DNA of 64,000 nucleotides from Ascoidea rubescens DSM 1968 (Eukaryota > Ascomycota > Saccharomycetes > Ascoideales > Ascoideaceae), in assembly GCF_001661345.1 (NCBI RefSeq), contig NW_017962913.1, positions 2,492,694 through 2,556,693 on the forward strand, read 5' to 3'. Shown in pieces: positions 39,592 through 50,222 of this stretch; positions within the stretch are counted from its first letter, which is position 1; the number at the start of each line of letters is the position of its first letter. The notes below the pieces were generated by a model. It worked only from the letters and a program-made list of their open reading frames with translations, searched no databases and was not told where the DNA came from. The position numbers and the translations under genes were made by a program.

Positions 39592-40743
39592 CTACACTTT
39601 TTCGACTTTAACTTTTTTATCTTTACTTTTTTTTTCTTTTTTTTCTTTTTTTTCCTTCTTTTCCTTCTTTTCCTTCTTCTCTTTCTTCTCACTCTTTTCC
39701 TTCTTTTCCTTCTTTTCCTTCTTTTCCTTTTTCTCTTTCTTCTCTTTCTTCTCACTCTTTTCTTCATTTTTTTCCCTTTCACTTCTCTTCTTCTTACTAG
39801 CTGGCTCATATTTCTCTTCTTCTGGCGCAACAAAATCTAATTCTCGTTTTCTTTTATTAGCCTCTTTAACTTCAGCTTGTTTCTCTTTAATCTCATTTAT
39901 TTTCCTCATTTTTTTCTCTCTAGGTTTCAAAAAATATTCACCACTCTCAATTTCGAGATCAATCTTTCTAGGCGTTTGTGCTGGTGGAAATATAGAAGAC
40001 TCATTCCCACCTTCTGCTTTCCTCTTTTTGGTCTTCTTTGGTTTCTTTCTTGCAACATTTTTCTTTCTAAAATTCGGTAAAAATCTATCCCAACTTTCAT
40101 TCGCCAATTCTGGTTTCTTGCTCAACTCTTTTCGTATCATCAACTCTTTGATACTATATATAGGATGCACATTATTCATACAATCTTCAACTACCCTTCT
40201 TAATGTTTTTAATCCAGTGTATGGCCCCATACAACTAACTGTATTACCTTGAACTAATATATAACAATTGGTCAACAACTCCAACGCCTTCAATGTGTTT
40301 CCCTGTGGTCCAACCAACCTTTGTCTTCTTTTAACAAATCGTTCTTTGCTATTAACAAATGAATTGATCTTGATAATATCACATGAAATATCATCCTGAA
40401 GAATCTTGATAGCTTGTGGTAATGGCACAGATCGAGCCAATAACTTGATTAAATCTCTAGCCTTCAAGATTATAGCAGGATCATATGTCTTTAATGTCGT
40501 TTGAACTGTCATTGATCCCTCCACTAAATTTAACTCGCAATCTAAAAATTTCGTTTTTAATACTTTTGTCAATTCTCCCCAAACTTGTCTTAAATAATTT
40601 GATCGATAATTAGGAAAGAAAACGGTAAATGATGATTGTTCTAAGAATGATCCAGATCCATCTTCTGGTTTAAACTCTTCAATAGCCCACTTATCTATAT
40701 CTGGGGTATCCCATGGTTTATCCTTATTATGTGTTGATGGCAT
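39592..40743 (-). CDS. KRR1: Small-subunit processome KH protein KRR1
   Basis: A 383-residue nucleolar protein needed for 18S rRNA maturation. The N-terminus [20 protein letters not shown] is diagnostic. The first KH-like domain runs ~38-120; the second has [17 protein letters not shown] (~142-158), with the GPQG loop in place of Gxx[16 protein letters not shown] is a nuclear signal. The C-terminal ~70 residues are a Lys/Glu repeat ([13 protein letters not shown]) from TTC/TTT-rich DNA, making it longer than the ~316 residues of S. cerevisiae. It lies in tandem upstream of NOC2's 3' end, same strand, both in ribosome assembly. Confidence 0.95.
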   Translation of the reverse strand: MPSTHNKDKPWDTPDIDKWAIEEFKPEDGSGSFLEQSSFTVFFPNYRSNYLRQVWGELTKVLKTKFLDCELNLVEGSMTVQTTLKTYDPAIILKARDLIKLLARSVPLPQAIKILQDDISCDIIKINSFVNSKERFVKRRQRLVGPQGNTLKALELLTNCYILVQGNTVSCMGPYTGLKTLRRVVEDCMNNVHPIYSIKELMIRKELSKKPELANESWDRFLPNFRKKNVARKKPKKTKKRKAEGGNESSIFPPAQTPRKIDLEIESGEYFLKPREKKMRKINEIKEKQAEVKEANKRKRELDFVAPEEEKYEPASKKKRSEREKNEEKSEKKEKKEKKEKKEKKEKKEKSEKKEKKEKKEKKEKKEKKEKKSKDKKVKVEKV

Positions 40744-41131
40744 CTTTTCAACTATTAAAAACCAAGAAATTTTAAATCTATTTTAAACTTACAAAATTAT
40801 GAATTTAACTTTTCAATTCTTTCATAAGTAAAAAAAATAAAATATGAAATAAGTAAATTTTCACAGGTTACCCTCCAATTAAAAACAAAATCCAAAAATA
40901 TGGGTCCAACTATCAAAACAAAATTAAAAAATATTAACACGTGACAGATTTTTGATGATTAAGCTTCTTTATTAAGAATAAGGAAATAAGGTTTTTGTGC
41001 CGAGGTTAATTTTTGGCAGTGAAATATCCAAAGGTTATAACAATAGTTATCTTACTAGAACGAAGCAGTTTAATTTATTATATTTTACAAAAAGATATGA
41101 GTTTGTTCAAAAGAATACTATTTGTTTAATT
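40744..41131. promoter_or_regulatory. KRR1 promoter with E-box
   Basis: 388 bp between NOC2 and KRR1, both on the minus strand. CACGTGA at 40938-40944 is about 195 bp upstream of the KRR1 start, the same range as in UTP10 and NOC2. The rest is AT-rich. Confidence 0.5.
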
Positions 41132-43696
41132 TTATTTATGCTCAGTAAAATCCTTCATAACAGTATCTTCATTTGAATTCTTTCCAAATATACTTTCAAC
41201 TTCTAGTGTTTTGAAATTTTTCTTTTTATCACCAGACTTATTTTTCCTTTCTTCTTGAATCTCTAATTCCAAACCTTCCTTTATAATTCTTTCCTCTTCA
41301 TTATTTATTTCTTGCTGAACAATATAATATTTACTAAATGGCGTATCCTTTTTCTCAAAGTCAGTTAATTTTTCTAAATTTCCAATATTTCTTCTTGATA
41401 CAACAATTTTTTCTCTTTTACTAATTATAAATTTAGAATTTTCCAATGTTTTACTAATTAATTGATTTAATGATTTTGACAATTTTATACTCAACTTGCT
41501 TCCATTACCATGGTTCTTTTTAAATGCTTTTAGTGATTGTACAATAAAGGCTGATAATTCTGGAAATGATAAATTATCGCTGTAATTATAAAAGAATTTT
41601 ACCAATGTACTAATAAATTCCTCGATTAAATAATTTTGATATGGTATTGATTCTGAGATATTTGCTGGTACTTTTAATGAATATTTTAATGTTAATTTAT
41701 TACTTTTATTCATCTTGTTATCTTTAGCAGTTTTTCTTATTTGTTTATTAAGAATTTTGGAGTTTAAAATCTCATATAATAGCGGATAAATTGGAATATA
41801 AACAGAGGTCTTGGAAGATAGTTCAATCATACAATTTAATAAATAAAATCTCAATGGGAAATATTCAATTGAAGAGTTTAATTTAATTGTACCAATAATT
41901 ACTTGAATCAATGGATAATTTAGTTCAGCTAAAGCTTTATTCTTTTCATTTTTCGAGGAATAAACTCCTAATAATTTTGACCAAAAACTTAATCCTTGAA
42001 CAAATTGCCAGTTGTAGATTAGTCTTAAATTTGCATCTTTAATAGAATTGTTTGTATTTGAATTATCACTGCTTTTATTTTTATTATTATTTTTATTTTT
42101 ATTTTTGGAACCGATTTCATTTGAATTATTGGAATTTGAAGAAATTGATTTTAATGAATTTCTTAAATGAATAGCTAATTGTCTAATTGATTTGTAACCA
42201 AATGTGAAACAAAATTGAGAATCCAAGCTGAATAGTTCAATTAAACAATCTTTTAAAAATTCAATCAACTGAAATTTTTTATATACTTGTAATGAGCTTT
42301 CTAATGAAGATATTGGTAATTGAAAACATTTTTTTAAAAATGTTAAATAGCATTGATTGATGGTCAATTCTAACAAATCCGGATAATCCTTTGATAAATT
42401 TAAAATAAATGAAAAAATCAATGCATTACTATTCAATTCTGAAGTCAATAAAACTTTTTTCATATTATTTTTCTTTGAATTCAAATTTTTTAAAAATTTT
42501 TTTTGGTCATCGTTATCATCATCATCATTTGATGAAGTGAGTGAAAAATTTGTTGATTGAGATGCCCATAAGTTAACAATCGAAGTGATTAATTTTTTGG
42601 ATTTTGATTGAAACTTATGTGCTTTGTAAAAAAAAGGCATAAAATCATAAACAGATGCTAATATTAAAACAATAAATTGATTATTTAAATTGTTAAGATT
42701 TAGTGTGATATCATTTAATAAAATAATCAATGAAGAGATATGACTGCTAATTAATGAAATCAACGATTGAAATACAGATTTTGATAATTGAGATTTTGGT
42801 TTTTTAGTTTTAGGATTTATTGGTGAAAAGGCTTTAACCGCTTTTGGGAAATCTTTTAATGTTAAGGATAATAATTGATTAAAAATACCTGGATCAGTTA
42901 TTGCATATTTAAAGACAATTTCATTATTTTTGTCATTATCGTTTTTTTCGTTATTATAGATTGCAGATTTAAAAGCAGAAACGATATTTTTAAACAATTT
43001 GACCGAAGGACTTGATTTTAAATCATGAAACCATTTTTTTAATATTTTAGCAGTTAATTCAGTTTTACTTGAATCAATTAGATCATCTGCATAGTCTTCG
43101 TCAATGTTTCCATTATTATCGTCCATCTGTTCATCGTCACAGTTTTCTCCTTCTTCGCTTTTAAAGTCTGAATTGATTCCCAATTTTGAGGTTTCTTCGT
43201 CATCACTTTCTTCATCTTCACCTTCACCATCGCTTTGACCTTTATGATCTGAAGTTTCATCATTTTGTAATGCTTTTTCCAATTTGGCAAAGATATCTTT
43301 GTCAAGTTGACCACTATAGTCATTGTCGTTGCTTTCGTTATCATTATTGAAATTTGGAAAATCATCATTCTCCTCTTCTTTTAAAGATTTATTTTTTTTA
43401 TCACTTTTCTTGAGATCACTCAAAACATTGAATTTGTCGTAATCATTATCGTAATCCTCCTCAATCAACTGGTCGTCTTCGTCGAATATTAACACTTTAT
43501 CGTTTTTCACTTTACTGCCTTTCTCATTTTTGGAACCTTTCAGAGTGTCGAGATACTCTTCTCTTTCTCTAGATACCTTTGACTTATTGCTTTTTGCCGT
43601 CAATTGCGTGTGTTTCTTGACCTTTTTTCTGTGCTCAAGAGTTTTCTTAAGATGCTTTGACTGAAACTTCTTTGTCGACTTGGATGTTTTCCCCAT
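41132..43696 (-). CDS. NOC2: Nucleolar complex protein NOC2
   Basis: An 854-residue protein that pairs with Noc1 and then Noc3 to move pre-60S particles from nucleolus to nucleoplasm. The start MGKTSKSTKKFQSKHLKKTL fits the basic N-terminus of the family; 37 upstream codons (hydrophobic, over the promoter) are excluded. Acidic Ser/Asp/Glu blocks lie at ~70-235. The Noc2 helical domain follows: ILKKWFHDLKSSPSVKLFKN (~250), DPGIFNQLLSLTLKDFPKAV, SSKTSVYIPIYPLLYEIL (~625). Asn/Lys-rich inserts (~540-560) account for the length above the ~710 of S. cerevisiae. Confidence 0.93.
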   Translation of the reverse strand: MGKTSKSTKKFQSKHLKKTLEHRKKVKKHTQLTAKSNKSKVSREREEYLDTLKGSKNEKGSKVKNDKVLIFDEDDQLIEEDYDNDYDKFNVLSDLKKSDKKNKSLKEEENDDFPNFNNDNESNDNDYSGQLDKDIFAKLEKALQNDETSDHKGQSDGEGEDEESDDEETSKLGINSDFKSEEGENCDDEQMDDNNGNIDEDYADDLIDSSKTELTAKILKKWFHDLKSSPSVKLFKNIVSAFKSAIYNNEKNDNDKNNEIVFKYAITDPGIFNQLLSLTLKDFPKAVKAFSPINPKTKKPKSQLSKSVFQSLISLISSHISSLIILLNDITLNLNNLNNQFIVLILASVYDFMPFFYKAHKFQSKSKKLITSIVNLWASQSTNFSLTSSNDDDDNDDQKKFLKNLNSKKNNMKKVLLTSELNSNALIFSFILNLSKDYPDLLELTINQCYLTFLKKCFQLPISSLESSLQVYKKFQLIEFLKDCLIELFSLDSQFCFTFGYKSIRQLAIHLRNSLKSISSNSNNSNEIGSKNKNKNNNKNKSSDNSNTNNSIKDANLRLIYNWQFVQGLSFWSKLLGVYSSKNEKNKALAELNYPLIQVIIGTIKLNSSIEYFPLRFYLLNCMIELSSKTSVYIPIYPLLYEILNSKILNKQIRKTAKDNKMNKSNKLTLKYSLKVPANISESIPYQNYLIEEFISTLVKFFYNYSDNLSFPELSAFIVQSLKAFKKNHGNGSKLSIKLSKSLNQLISKTLENSKFIISKREKIVVSRRNIGNLEKLTDFEKKDTPFSKYYIVQQEINNEEERIIKEGLELEIQEERKNKSGDKKKNFKTLEVESIFGKNSNEDTVMKDFTEHK

Positions 43697-44592
43697 GTTG
43701 GCTGATTGCTCCCAATATCGTCTTCTCCAACACCCAAAATAAAAATTTTCCAAACTGGAAAGTGAAAAAAAAAATTTAAAAAAGCTAAAAAGGGCCCACC
43801 CACACAAACGGCCTCAATTATGCTGACTCAGCACTGACTCACAACACGTGAACACAAACCAACCACGTGTATGGCTCACAGCACTGGCAGTAATGCGGGT
43901 GTGCATTGACCGGCGTGCTGGTTTCGGAACAGTGCGGCGGGTCCAGAGCGTTCCTTTGTCAAACTCAGCCAACTTTAATTCGGCCTCTGTTTACCTTTGG
44001 ATGTTATAAAAGAGGTATGCTTTACAGCGAAGTTCACTCTCATACAAATCGCTCTACCAACTCTTGCTCTGTGATTTGTTCTTCATCTGCTCCATCTACT
44101 CCATCTGCTCCATTTCTCACCGAAAGGAACAACTTTTTACTACTGCTCTTTTTCACCACCAACCACTTTCTCTACTTCTTTCTAAAGGCTCTCCATTCTG
44201 CTTGGAGCTTATTGCCTCGATCATCTCTACTTAACTGGTAGCATAATAAGTTGTTTCAACTCACGTATTGTGATTTGTTGCTGCTGATCTTCGTGATTCT
44301 CTTTAGTGTGATTCAATCAAGTCTCTCATCATAATCCAAATTTCTCCTTTTTAACACCTCATATACAATATATTATTAAAAAAAGTACTATCTTTAGTCA
44401 TCTGTTCTGTCATTTTATTCTATTCTCCAGTCTTCTGTATTCTTATACACTCAATACTATTTATTTTCAAATATTTTTAGTATATTGGCGGGTATCGTGA
44501 GATAGTCTCAAGTTTAATGGACATAATTTTGATTTCCAATCCAAAAATCTCATAAATTTTCTATCAATTAAACGTTTTTCCAAAAAAAAAAA
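43697..44592. promoter_or_regulatory. Divergent NOC2/SHO1 promoter with paired sites
   Basis: Close to NOC2 are two TGACTCA sites, 43824-43830 and 43835-43841 (perfect Gcn4/AP-1 sites, 11 bp apart), then two CACGTG sites, 43845-43850 and 43864-43869. All four lie within 46 bp. On the SHO1 side, TGAGATAGTCTCA (44498-44510) is a small inverted repeat in the likely leader, just before the uORF at 44518. Confidence 0.65.
44518..44556 (+). promoter_or_regulatory. Upstream ORF in the SHO1 leader
   Basis: ATG at 44518 opens a 12-codon frame (MDIILISNPKIS) ending at TAA 44554-44556, 36 bp before the SHO1 ATG. It would be translated only if the mRNA starts upstream of 44518, which the sequence cannot show. 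Confidence 0.4.
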
Positions 44593-45813
44593 ATGTTGAA
44601 TAATAACCCATATAATTCAAACAATCATAGTTTTGATTTGTCTTATATTGCTACTGATCCATTTGCTATTTCAACACTATCTCTAGCATATTTATCATGG
44701 ATAATTGCACTAGCAGGCAGTGTTTCAACTACTTTTAAAACATCCATATCCTTTCCAAGATTTACCTGGTGGGGTTTAGCATTTGAATTTACCTTAATAG
44801 TTTCATTGACTTTATTTTATTGTTTCAATTTAGTCGACAGCTATAGAAATTTTCTATCTTCAGCTTTTGCAGTTGCATTTGTTTATACAACAAACTCAAC
44901 CAATACCCTTGTCTATGTAGGTGATTCAACTACCTCTGCAGCAAGTGCTGGAGTCATTTTATTATCAATGATTAATATAATTTGGGTTTTCTACTTTGGT
45001 TCAGATAACTATTCTCCAATTAATCAATGGATTGATAGTTATTCCTTGAGAAGACAAAACTTGTCTTTAATCACAAATGACAATATCTATAATATGAATC
45101 ATCAATCTCTATTAATGAAAAGCGCCAATAACAACAATAGTAACAATAACAACAATACTAATAGTCTCAATCCAAATCTATCAAACATTCAAAACAATTA
45201 TAACAGTAATACTTTTAGTAACAATTTTTCGTCTCCATATAATAATAACAACGATTTTAACACTGATTTAAGTCAAAGATATGCAGATTTTTCCAATGAT
45301 TTCCATGATATAACAAGAGGCAATTCCATGAGATCTCGTAATTCAAAATACATGAATCACCAAAGTGCTGTTTCTCCCTTAAATGGTTTTGAAAAGACAA
45401 CGAGCCCAACTACTTTATCGCCCAAATTAATCAATGAAACAAGAAATAGTTTAAACATTTTAGGTGCTAATAATCTCAATAATCTTGATAGCGCCATAGA
45501 TAATTTCAATGAAAAAATGAATAATAACAATAATAATAACAATAATAACAAATCAAATCACAAAAAAACTGAATCAAATGATGGAATAACAAACACAATA
45601 GTCAATGGAGATAACAATGAAGAAGATACATATCCATATAGAGCCATCGCATTGTATAATTATGATGCAAATCCTGACGATATTAATGAAATCAGCTTTA
45701 AAAAGGGTGAAATTTTGCAAGTTAATGATATTCAAGGTAGATGGTGGCAAGCTAAAAGAGAAGATGGTAGTGTCGGTATTTGCCCAAGTAATTATGTTGA
45801 ACTAGTAAAATAA
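44593..45813 (+). CDS. SHO1: Osmosensor SHO1 (four TM helices plus SH3)
   Basis: A 406-residue plasma-membrane protein that starts one branch of the HOG pathway. Four membrane segments lie at ~26-44, 60-80, 87-105 and 116-135; ATDPFAISTLSLAYLSWIIA and FPRFTWWGLAFEFTLI are diagnostic. A long Asn/Ser-rich cytosolic linker (~150-340) leads to an SH3 domain at ~346-405: ALYNYDANPDDINEISFKKG, then WWQAKREDGSVGICPSNYVE. ALYNY, the tandem Trp and the final PSNYV are all present, so Pbs2-type proline-motif binding should be intact. Usual length is ~370; the extra is in the linker. Confidence 0.96.
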   Translation: MLNNNPYNSNNHSFDLSYIATDPFAISTLSLAYLSWIIALAGSVSTTFKTSISFPRFTWWGLAFEFTLIVSLTLFYCFNLVDSYRNFLSSAFAVAFVYTTNSTNTLVYVGDSTTSAASAGVILLSMINIIWVFYFGSDNYSPINQWIDSYSLRRQNLSLITNDNIYNMNHQSLLMKSANNNNSNNNNNTNSLNPNLSNIQNNYNSNTFSNNFSSPYNNNNDFNTDLSQRYADFSNDFHDITRGNSMRSRNSKYMNHQSAVSPLNGFEKTTSPTTLSPKLINETRNSLNILGANNLNNLDSAIDNFNEKMNNNNNNNNNNKSNHKKTESNDGITNTIVNGDNNEEDTYPYRAIALYNYDANPDDINEISFKKGEILQVNDIQGRWWQAKREDGSVGICPSNYVELVK

Positions 45814-47983
45814 TTAATTTATAAGTATTTTCAATATTTTAACTACTTTAACTTATTTTAATTTTTATTAAAATGGATTGATTTATTTGATTTAATTTTT
45901 TTTTTTTTCAAGGGATTTAATTTGTATTTTACGTTGCTTTAAATTTATACTTATTTTATTTTTATTGATACTTATTTTACTTTTTTATTTTATTTTATTT
46001 TATTTTATTTTATTTTATTTTATTTTATTTTATGTTATTTTATTATTATTTTGTTTTTTCATTTCATTTTTTTTATTTTTTCTATATAATCAAAATTTAC
46101 CCAGGTAAACAAACTCAAAAATTTAGTTATGTTATCTATTTTTAATTTCAATTTCAATTTTATTTCCTTATTTATAAAACTATTTCAACTTTTTATATAC
46201 ATTTTTAGCCTACTATCTGTTGTTTGATCATTTATTACTGTTTTTTTTTAGTTTTTTTTACTTTGACATTTTATCAAACATCTCTTCATATTCTCGTTTG
46301 AATAATTTAATTGATTAGATTCGTTTTGGTAGAAATTTGCCTAAAATAGTAGTGAATCAAAGTTCAGTCAAACATAAGTTTCAAATCTATACTCTCTTGC
46401 TCTATCTTGGTGATGATCTAGTTTCATTATTAGTTAAAACGAAATTATCCAGAATTCCAGGAAAATGGATTTCCCAAAGAAACAACGTTATTGTCCATTG
46501 TTTGCCATTTTGAAACAATAACCAGTGTCTGGCTACTCGCCAATTTGACTATCCTCTGGAGTGCAAAACTGGTAAGCGTCGTAGGAACAAAGCTGTTATG
46601 AGGTTTACAATATTCATTTCACCAGCATCCAAACCTGGTTGGACATTATTCCAGAGTATCTTTCCAAATCATTATCTGCACATTGAAGTTCTTTGGTTTG
46701 AGATAAAGTTTGGAAACCCAGCACATGAATCAAGCAGAAACAGGGTAGAAACAGGACAGAATCAAAACAGAATCTACGCCCTCCAGAAGAGACAGGAGCC
46801 AGTCGCCAGGCTGCTGCAAATGCTAAGCTGACAGTATCTGGAGCTGGTACTAGCCCTTGAGGCATCGCAGGCAAATTCAGTTGCGAGAGGATTGGCATTT
46901 TATGGCCTTATGCTGATGCTTTAACATCCTCGGACCCTGAAAACCACCTCCACAAGGAACCTGTCATTTGTGAAACATACTTTCCATATGCTGATTCTCT
47001 TTCTGGGGCGCCCTCTTTTGGTGTTTCTGTTTCTCTGCTTTTCCCATAGCACCAGCTTCTGCTGTCCTCCAGCTGGAGCATTTGCTGTTCTCTCTGTCCA
47101 AACAGCAGTGCAATGCCCCAGTGCCAGTAAACACCATTGCCCACGAAACAGCCAACTCTGCTCTTCAGCTGGCCTTGACCTACTTCCCCCCCCAGCAGTT
47201 CCTTGCCCCAACAGCACTCCCAGCACTTACTCACTCGCCCCAAAAGCACCACTGTCGCCAATACGTTTCTGCTGATTTTCAGCTCTGTCTCCATGGGTTC
47301 GGGACCCACTCAGAACCCTTCGAAAACGGAACTGACTGTACTCTGCGTGCAGAATTCCGTAGTGTCACCCCCGTTCAAACAGCACGCATGTCCAAACCTG
47401 AGAAAGGGTATAAAGACGAGACTTAAACACTCCCCCAAACCTTTTTGGCTCTCTATTATCTCTCCATTTTCTCTTTTGTTCTTGCGTTGGGTGCTGTTGA
47501 ATGAGAAAGAATTTTGAACAGTATTAGCAGAGTCTTTTGCAGTGTTTTTGCAGAGAAACTCAGCAGAGTAATTGCTTTGATACTGTTTCTTTTCCGTCTC
47601 ATTTGCTCAGCTTGTTTTAGAACCTTTTTGTCTTCGTTTTTAGTCTCTTTCTAAAGTGTTTTGAGGGCATACTTAATTTTAAATTGGCATAGAGAGATTT
47701 CTTTCTGCTCTAATTTTTTTTTTCTTTTCATTTCTTTATTTGGTTGCTATTCTATTTACTGGAAACTATTCCAAATAGTTTTTTTCTTTGCTTCATTTCA
47801 TTTCCAACCATATTAATTAATCAAATTTTTATTATTGTTATCACCATTTATCGTTCGTTTTCCTTTATTTTTTGTTAAAAATTACCCAATTTTCTTTCAT
47901 TTCAACAAAGCACAAACGAAAAAAAATCTTGTCTTTTCCAATATTTCAGTCCACAAAAGTTAATCTGCAATAAATAATCCAAA
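45814..47983. promoter_or_regulatory. 2.2-kb intergenic region with GC island
   Basis: The left kilobase is AT-rich 3' flank. From about 46590 to 47420 it is G/C-rich; 47297-47310 has GGGTTCGGGACCC, a palindrome-like hairpin. The last 550 bp are T-rich leader sequence. Several overlapping frames in the island (46614-47426) lie on both strands and look like chance. Unusually long for this genome, as expected for a highly regulated gene at 47984. Confidence 0.5.
45982..46032 (+). repeat. TTTTA microsatellite
   Basis: About ten tandem TTTTA pentamers in the SHO1 3' flank, one T longer unit at the left and a G-containing variant at the right end. Confidence 0.85.
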
Positions 47984-49732
47984 ATGGATGAATATCAATC
48001 TCCATCTTCTGTCTCAACAAACAACCAAATCTATGATAACTCATCGCAGTCTCTGTTTAGTAATATGAATATGAACCATTCAAATCAAAATATCCATTTC
48101 AACCAACAAAACCACTCCAATCAACCAGGCAACCCAAATCACTCAAATTTTTCAAACCCTCAACACCTTTTAAATCTCCAAAATGTTCCAACTATTATTG
48201 AGGACTCAGAAGTATCCTTTGACTACAAAATTAATTCTTCTGCTCAATTTTATGCTTCTCCATTTGGTTTAACTTCAATTTGGTTCAATATACCTGATAA
48301 CAATTTCATTGGCATAGGTGCAACTTTGACAAGATTTACTGGCTCCATTAGTGGTGATTTATTTTACAATGATATATCCTCTTTCCAATCAAAACACTAT
48401 AAACTATGCGCCACAAGAGATGAAAATGATGATTTAAGAATTGATTTTTTCAAAATCTCTTCTTTTAAAACTAATGATGATTCAAACGTCGCTTCCCCTG
48501 TTTCTTTACGTCCCTCTCCTCCTCCTTCAATCAATGAAAATGATTACAAAGCTACTAAAAATAAAAATAAGAACAAAGACAAGCCTTCAAACAAAAACTC
48601 TAAAAAGAACCCTGACAAAAAGTCTGACAAAAAGCTTGATAAAAAGTCTGATAAAAAGTCTGATAAACAATCAAATATAGAATCTCACTCTTCTTCATTT
48701 CAAACTCAAACCTCTGAAAATTATCCAAATTCTTCTGAATCGAACAATTTTGATAAAACTTTGCAAAAAAATGTAGATTTCTTAAATAATGACACTTCTT
48801 TTTCTCAAAATTCAACCTTTTCTCCAAATAATGTACAGGTCCCTGAATTGGTTTTTGTTTCAAGAGCTATATCTCTTTTTTCAACTTCAATTGCTTTTGC
48901 TAAAACTAATGAAAATACTGTTCAATCAAATCAAAAGAATGATAATAACAATAACAATAACAAGTCCGTTGATATAACCAAACCTGCTAAAAATAATAAA
49001 AAAAACTCAAAAGATAGTATTAATAGTACCACTAGCAATAAAGACTCTAAAGATTCTAAAGATTCTAAAAATTCTAAAGATAATTCAAACAAAAATTCTA
49101 AAAATTCAAGAAATTTAAATAAAAGTTTTAATAATAAAAATGATATAAACTTAAATGATTATGATAGTGTTAATGATAAAAATAGTGAATCCAGTTCTGG
49201 GAGTAATTTTATTAATGACAGTGATAGCGAAGATGATTCTGAAGATGAAAACTTTTTTAACCATGGGTTTCTTGAAGAAGATGACTCAGATATGGGGAGT
49301 TTAAACGACTTCAATTATGATGATGAATTAATTGATCAAGAACTGATCGATGATAATATCATAACTGGTAATCCTTCAACTTTTTACAATTCTGAGCCAC
49401 AATCCATTCGCAGATTTCAATCTTTTCAAGATTTGAAACAAAAATCTTCCATTTCTTCTAGTACTAATTCAGTTAATCCAAATAATAAAAATAAGAAAAA
49501 GAAATATCTTATTGAACCCTTTATCGCCTCTCTAGTCTTTGAACCTCGCCCCAATCGCGATGAAATTGATAAAAAGGATGATTCTAACGATTCTAATGAT
49601 CATCATGGTACCAACAGCAGTGATAAATCTCCTAAATCAAATCGAAACTCTACTACAAAAAAAAAAAGTTCTTCAGCAAGAGAGAAAGATTCTAATAAAA
49701 AACAAAAAAATAAAAGACAAAAGGAAACTTAA
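47984..49732 (+). CDS. Low-complexity nuclear-type protein, unknown
   Basis: 582 residues. An Asn/Ser/His/Gln-rich N-terminus (1-60) precedes a globular, beta-rich part at ~70-165 (SFDYKINSSAQFYASPFGLT, WFNIPDNNFIGIGATLTRF, KHYKLCATRDENDDLRIDFF). Then come a KSDKKSDKKSDK repeat (~205-228), another short folded stretch (PELVFVSRAISLFSTSIAFA, ~288-307), Asn/Lys/Asp repeats (SKDSKDSKDSKNSKD) and a final conserved-looking piece (YLIEPFIASLVFEPRPNRDE, ~507-526) before a basic tail. The folded pieces may build one domain split by disordered inserts. I recognise no family. Long promoter and acidic/basic blocks hint at a regulator. Confidence 0.75.
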   Translation: MDEYQSPSSVSTNNQIYDNSSQSLFSNMNMNHSNQNIHFNQQNHSNQPGNPNHSNFSNPQHLLNLQNVPTIIEDSEVSFDYKINSSAQFYASPFGLTSIWFNIPDNNFIGIGATLTRFTGSISGDLFYNDISSFQSKHYKLCATRDENDDLRIDFFKISSFKTNDDSNVASPVSLRPSPPPSINENDYKATKNKNKNKDKPSNKNSKKNPDKKSDKKLDKKSDKKSDKQSNIESHSSSFQTQTSENYPNSSESNNFDKTLQKNVDFLNNDTSFSQNSTFSPNNVQVPELVFVSRAISLFSTSIAFAKTNENTVQSNQKNDNNNNNNKSVDITKPAKNNKKNSKDSINSTTSNKDSKDSKDSKNSKDNSNKNSKNSRNLNKSFNNKNDINLNDYDSVNDKNSESSSGSNFINDSDSEDDSEDENFFNHGFLEEDDSDMGSLNDFNYDDELIDQELIDDNIITGNPSTFYNSEPQSIRRFQSFQDLKQKSSISSSTNSVNPNNKNKKKKYLIEPFIASLVFEPRPNRDEIDKKDDSNDSNDHHGTNSSDKSPKSNRNSTTKKKSSSAREKDSNKKQKNKRQKET

Positions 49733-50222
49733 ATTCAATACAATAATACGTTTTTTCTTGATTATTTTTTTCACTTATTCTTAGTTGCTCATTTCTTTAT
49801 CTATTTATTTAGACACATTTTTCATATTTCTTGTTAAAAATCTCTTTTTCTTTTACTCTTTTTTTATTAAAACACATTTATTCTTAATTTATTCTTAATT
49901 TCTTCTTAATTTATTATTTTTATTTTTTTTTTTACTCTTTTTTTATTTTTATTTTTATTTTTATTTTTATTTTTATTTTTATTTTTACTTTTATTTTTAT
50001 TTTTATTTTTATTTTTATTTTTACTTTTATTTTTATTTCTATTTTTGATATCATCGTTAATTCTTGTTAAAAATGTTAATCTACAAATGGTTTTTAAATA
50101 ATGCAATTTTTATTTTTTTTATTTGAATAATTATATATTTATATACTTATATTAGAGTAAAAGTCGGAATACTGGGATATTGAAATATTGAAATATTGAG
50201 ATATTGAAATATTGAAAGTGGA
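49733..50222. repeat. Convergent spacer with TTTTTA array and 8-mer repeat
   Basis: Between two 3' ends. About 49942-50040 is an array of TTTTTA hexamers with some TTTTTACTT variants. At 50177-50216, five tandem 8-mers ATATTGAN (N = A, A, G, A, A) lie just after the end of the DOPA-dioxygenase-family gene on the minus strand. No gene seen. Confidence 0.75.

Noticed and set aside
47290-47315. B-box-like GGGTTCGGGACCC
   Set aside because: No A box at the right distance on either strand and no cloverleaf; it is a simple inverted repeat in a GC island.
46614-47426. Frames of 94-133 codons on both strands
   Set aside because: Chance frames in GC-rich DNA with no conserved pattern.
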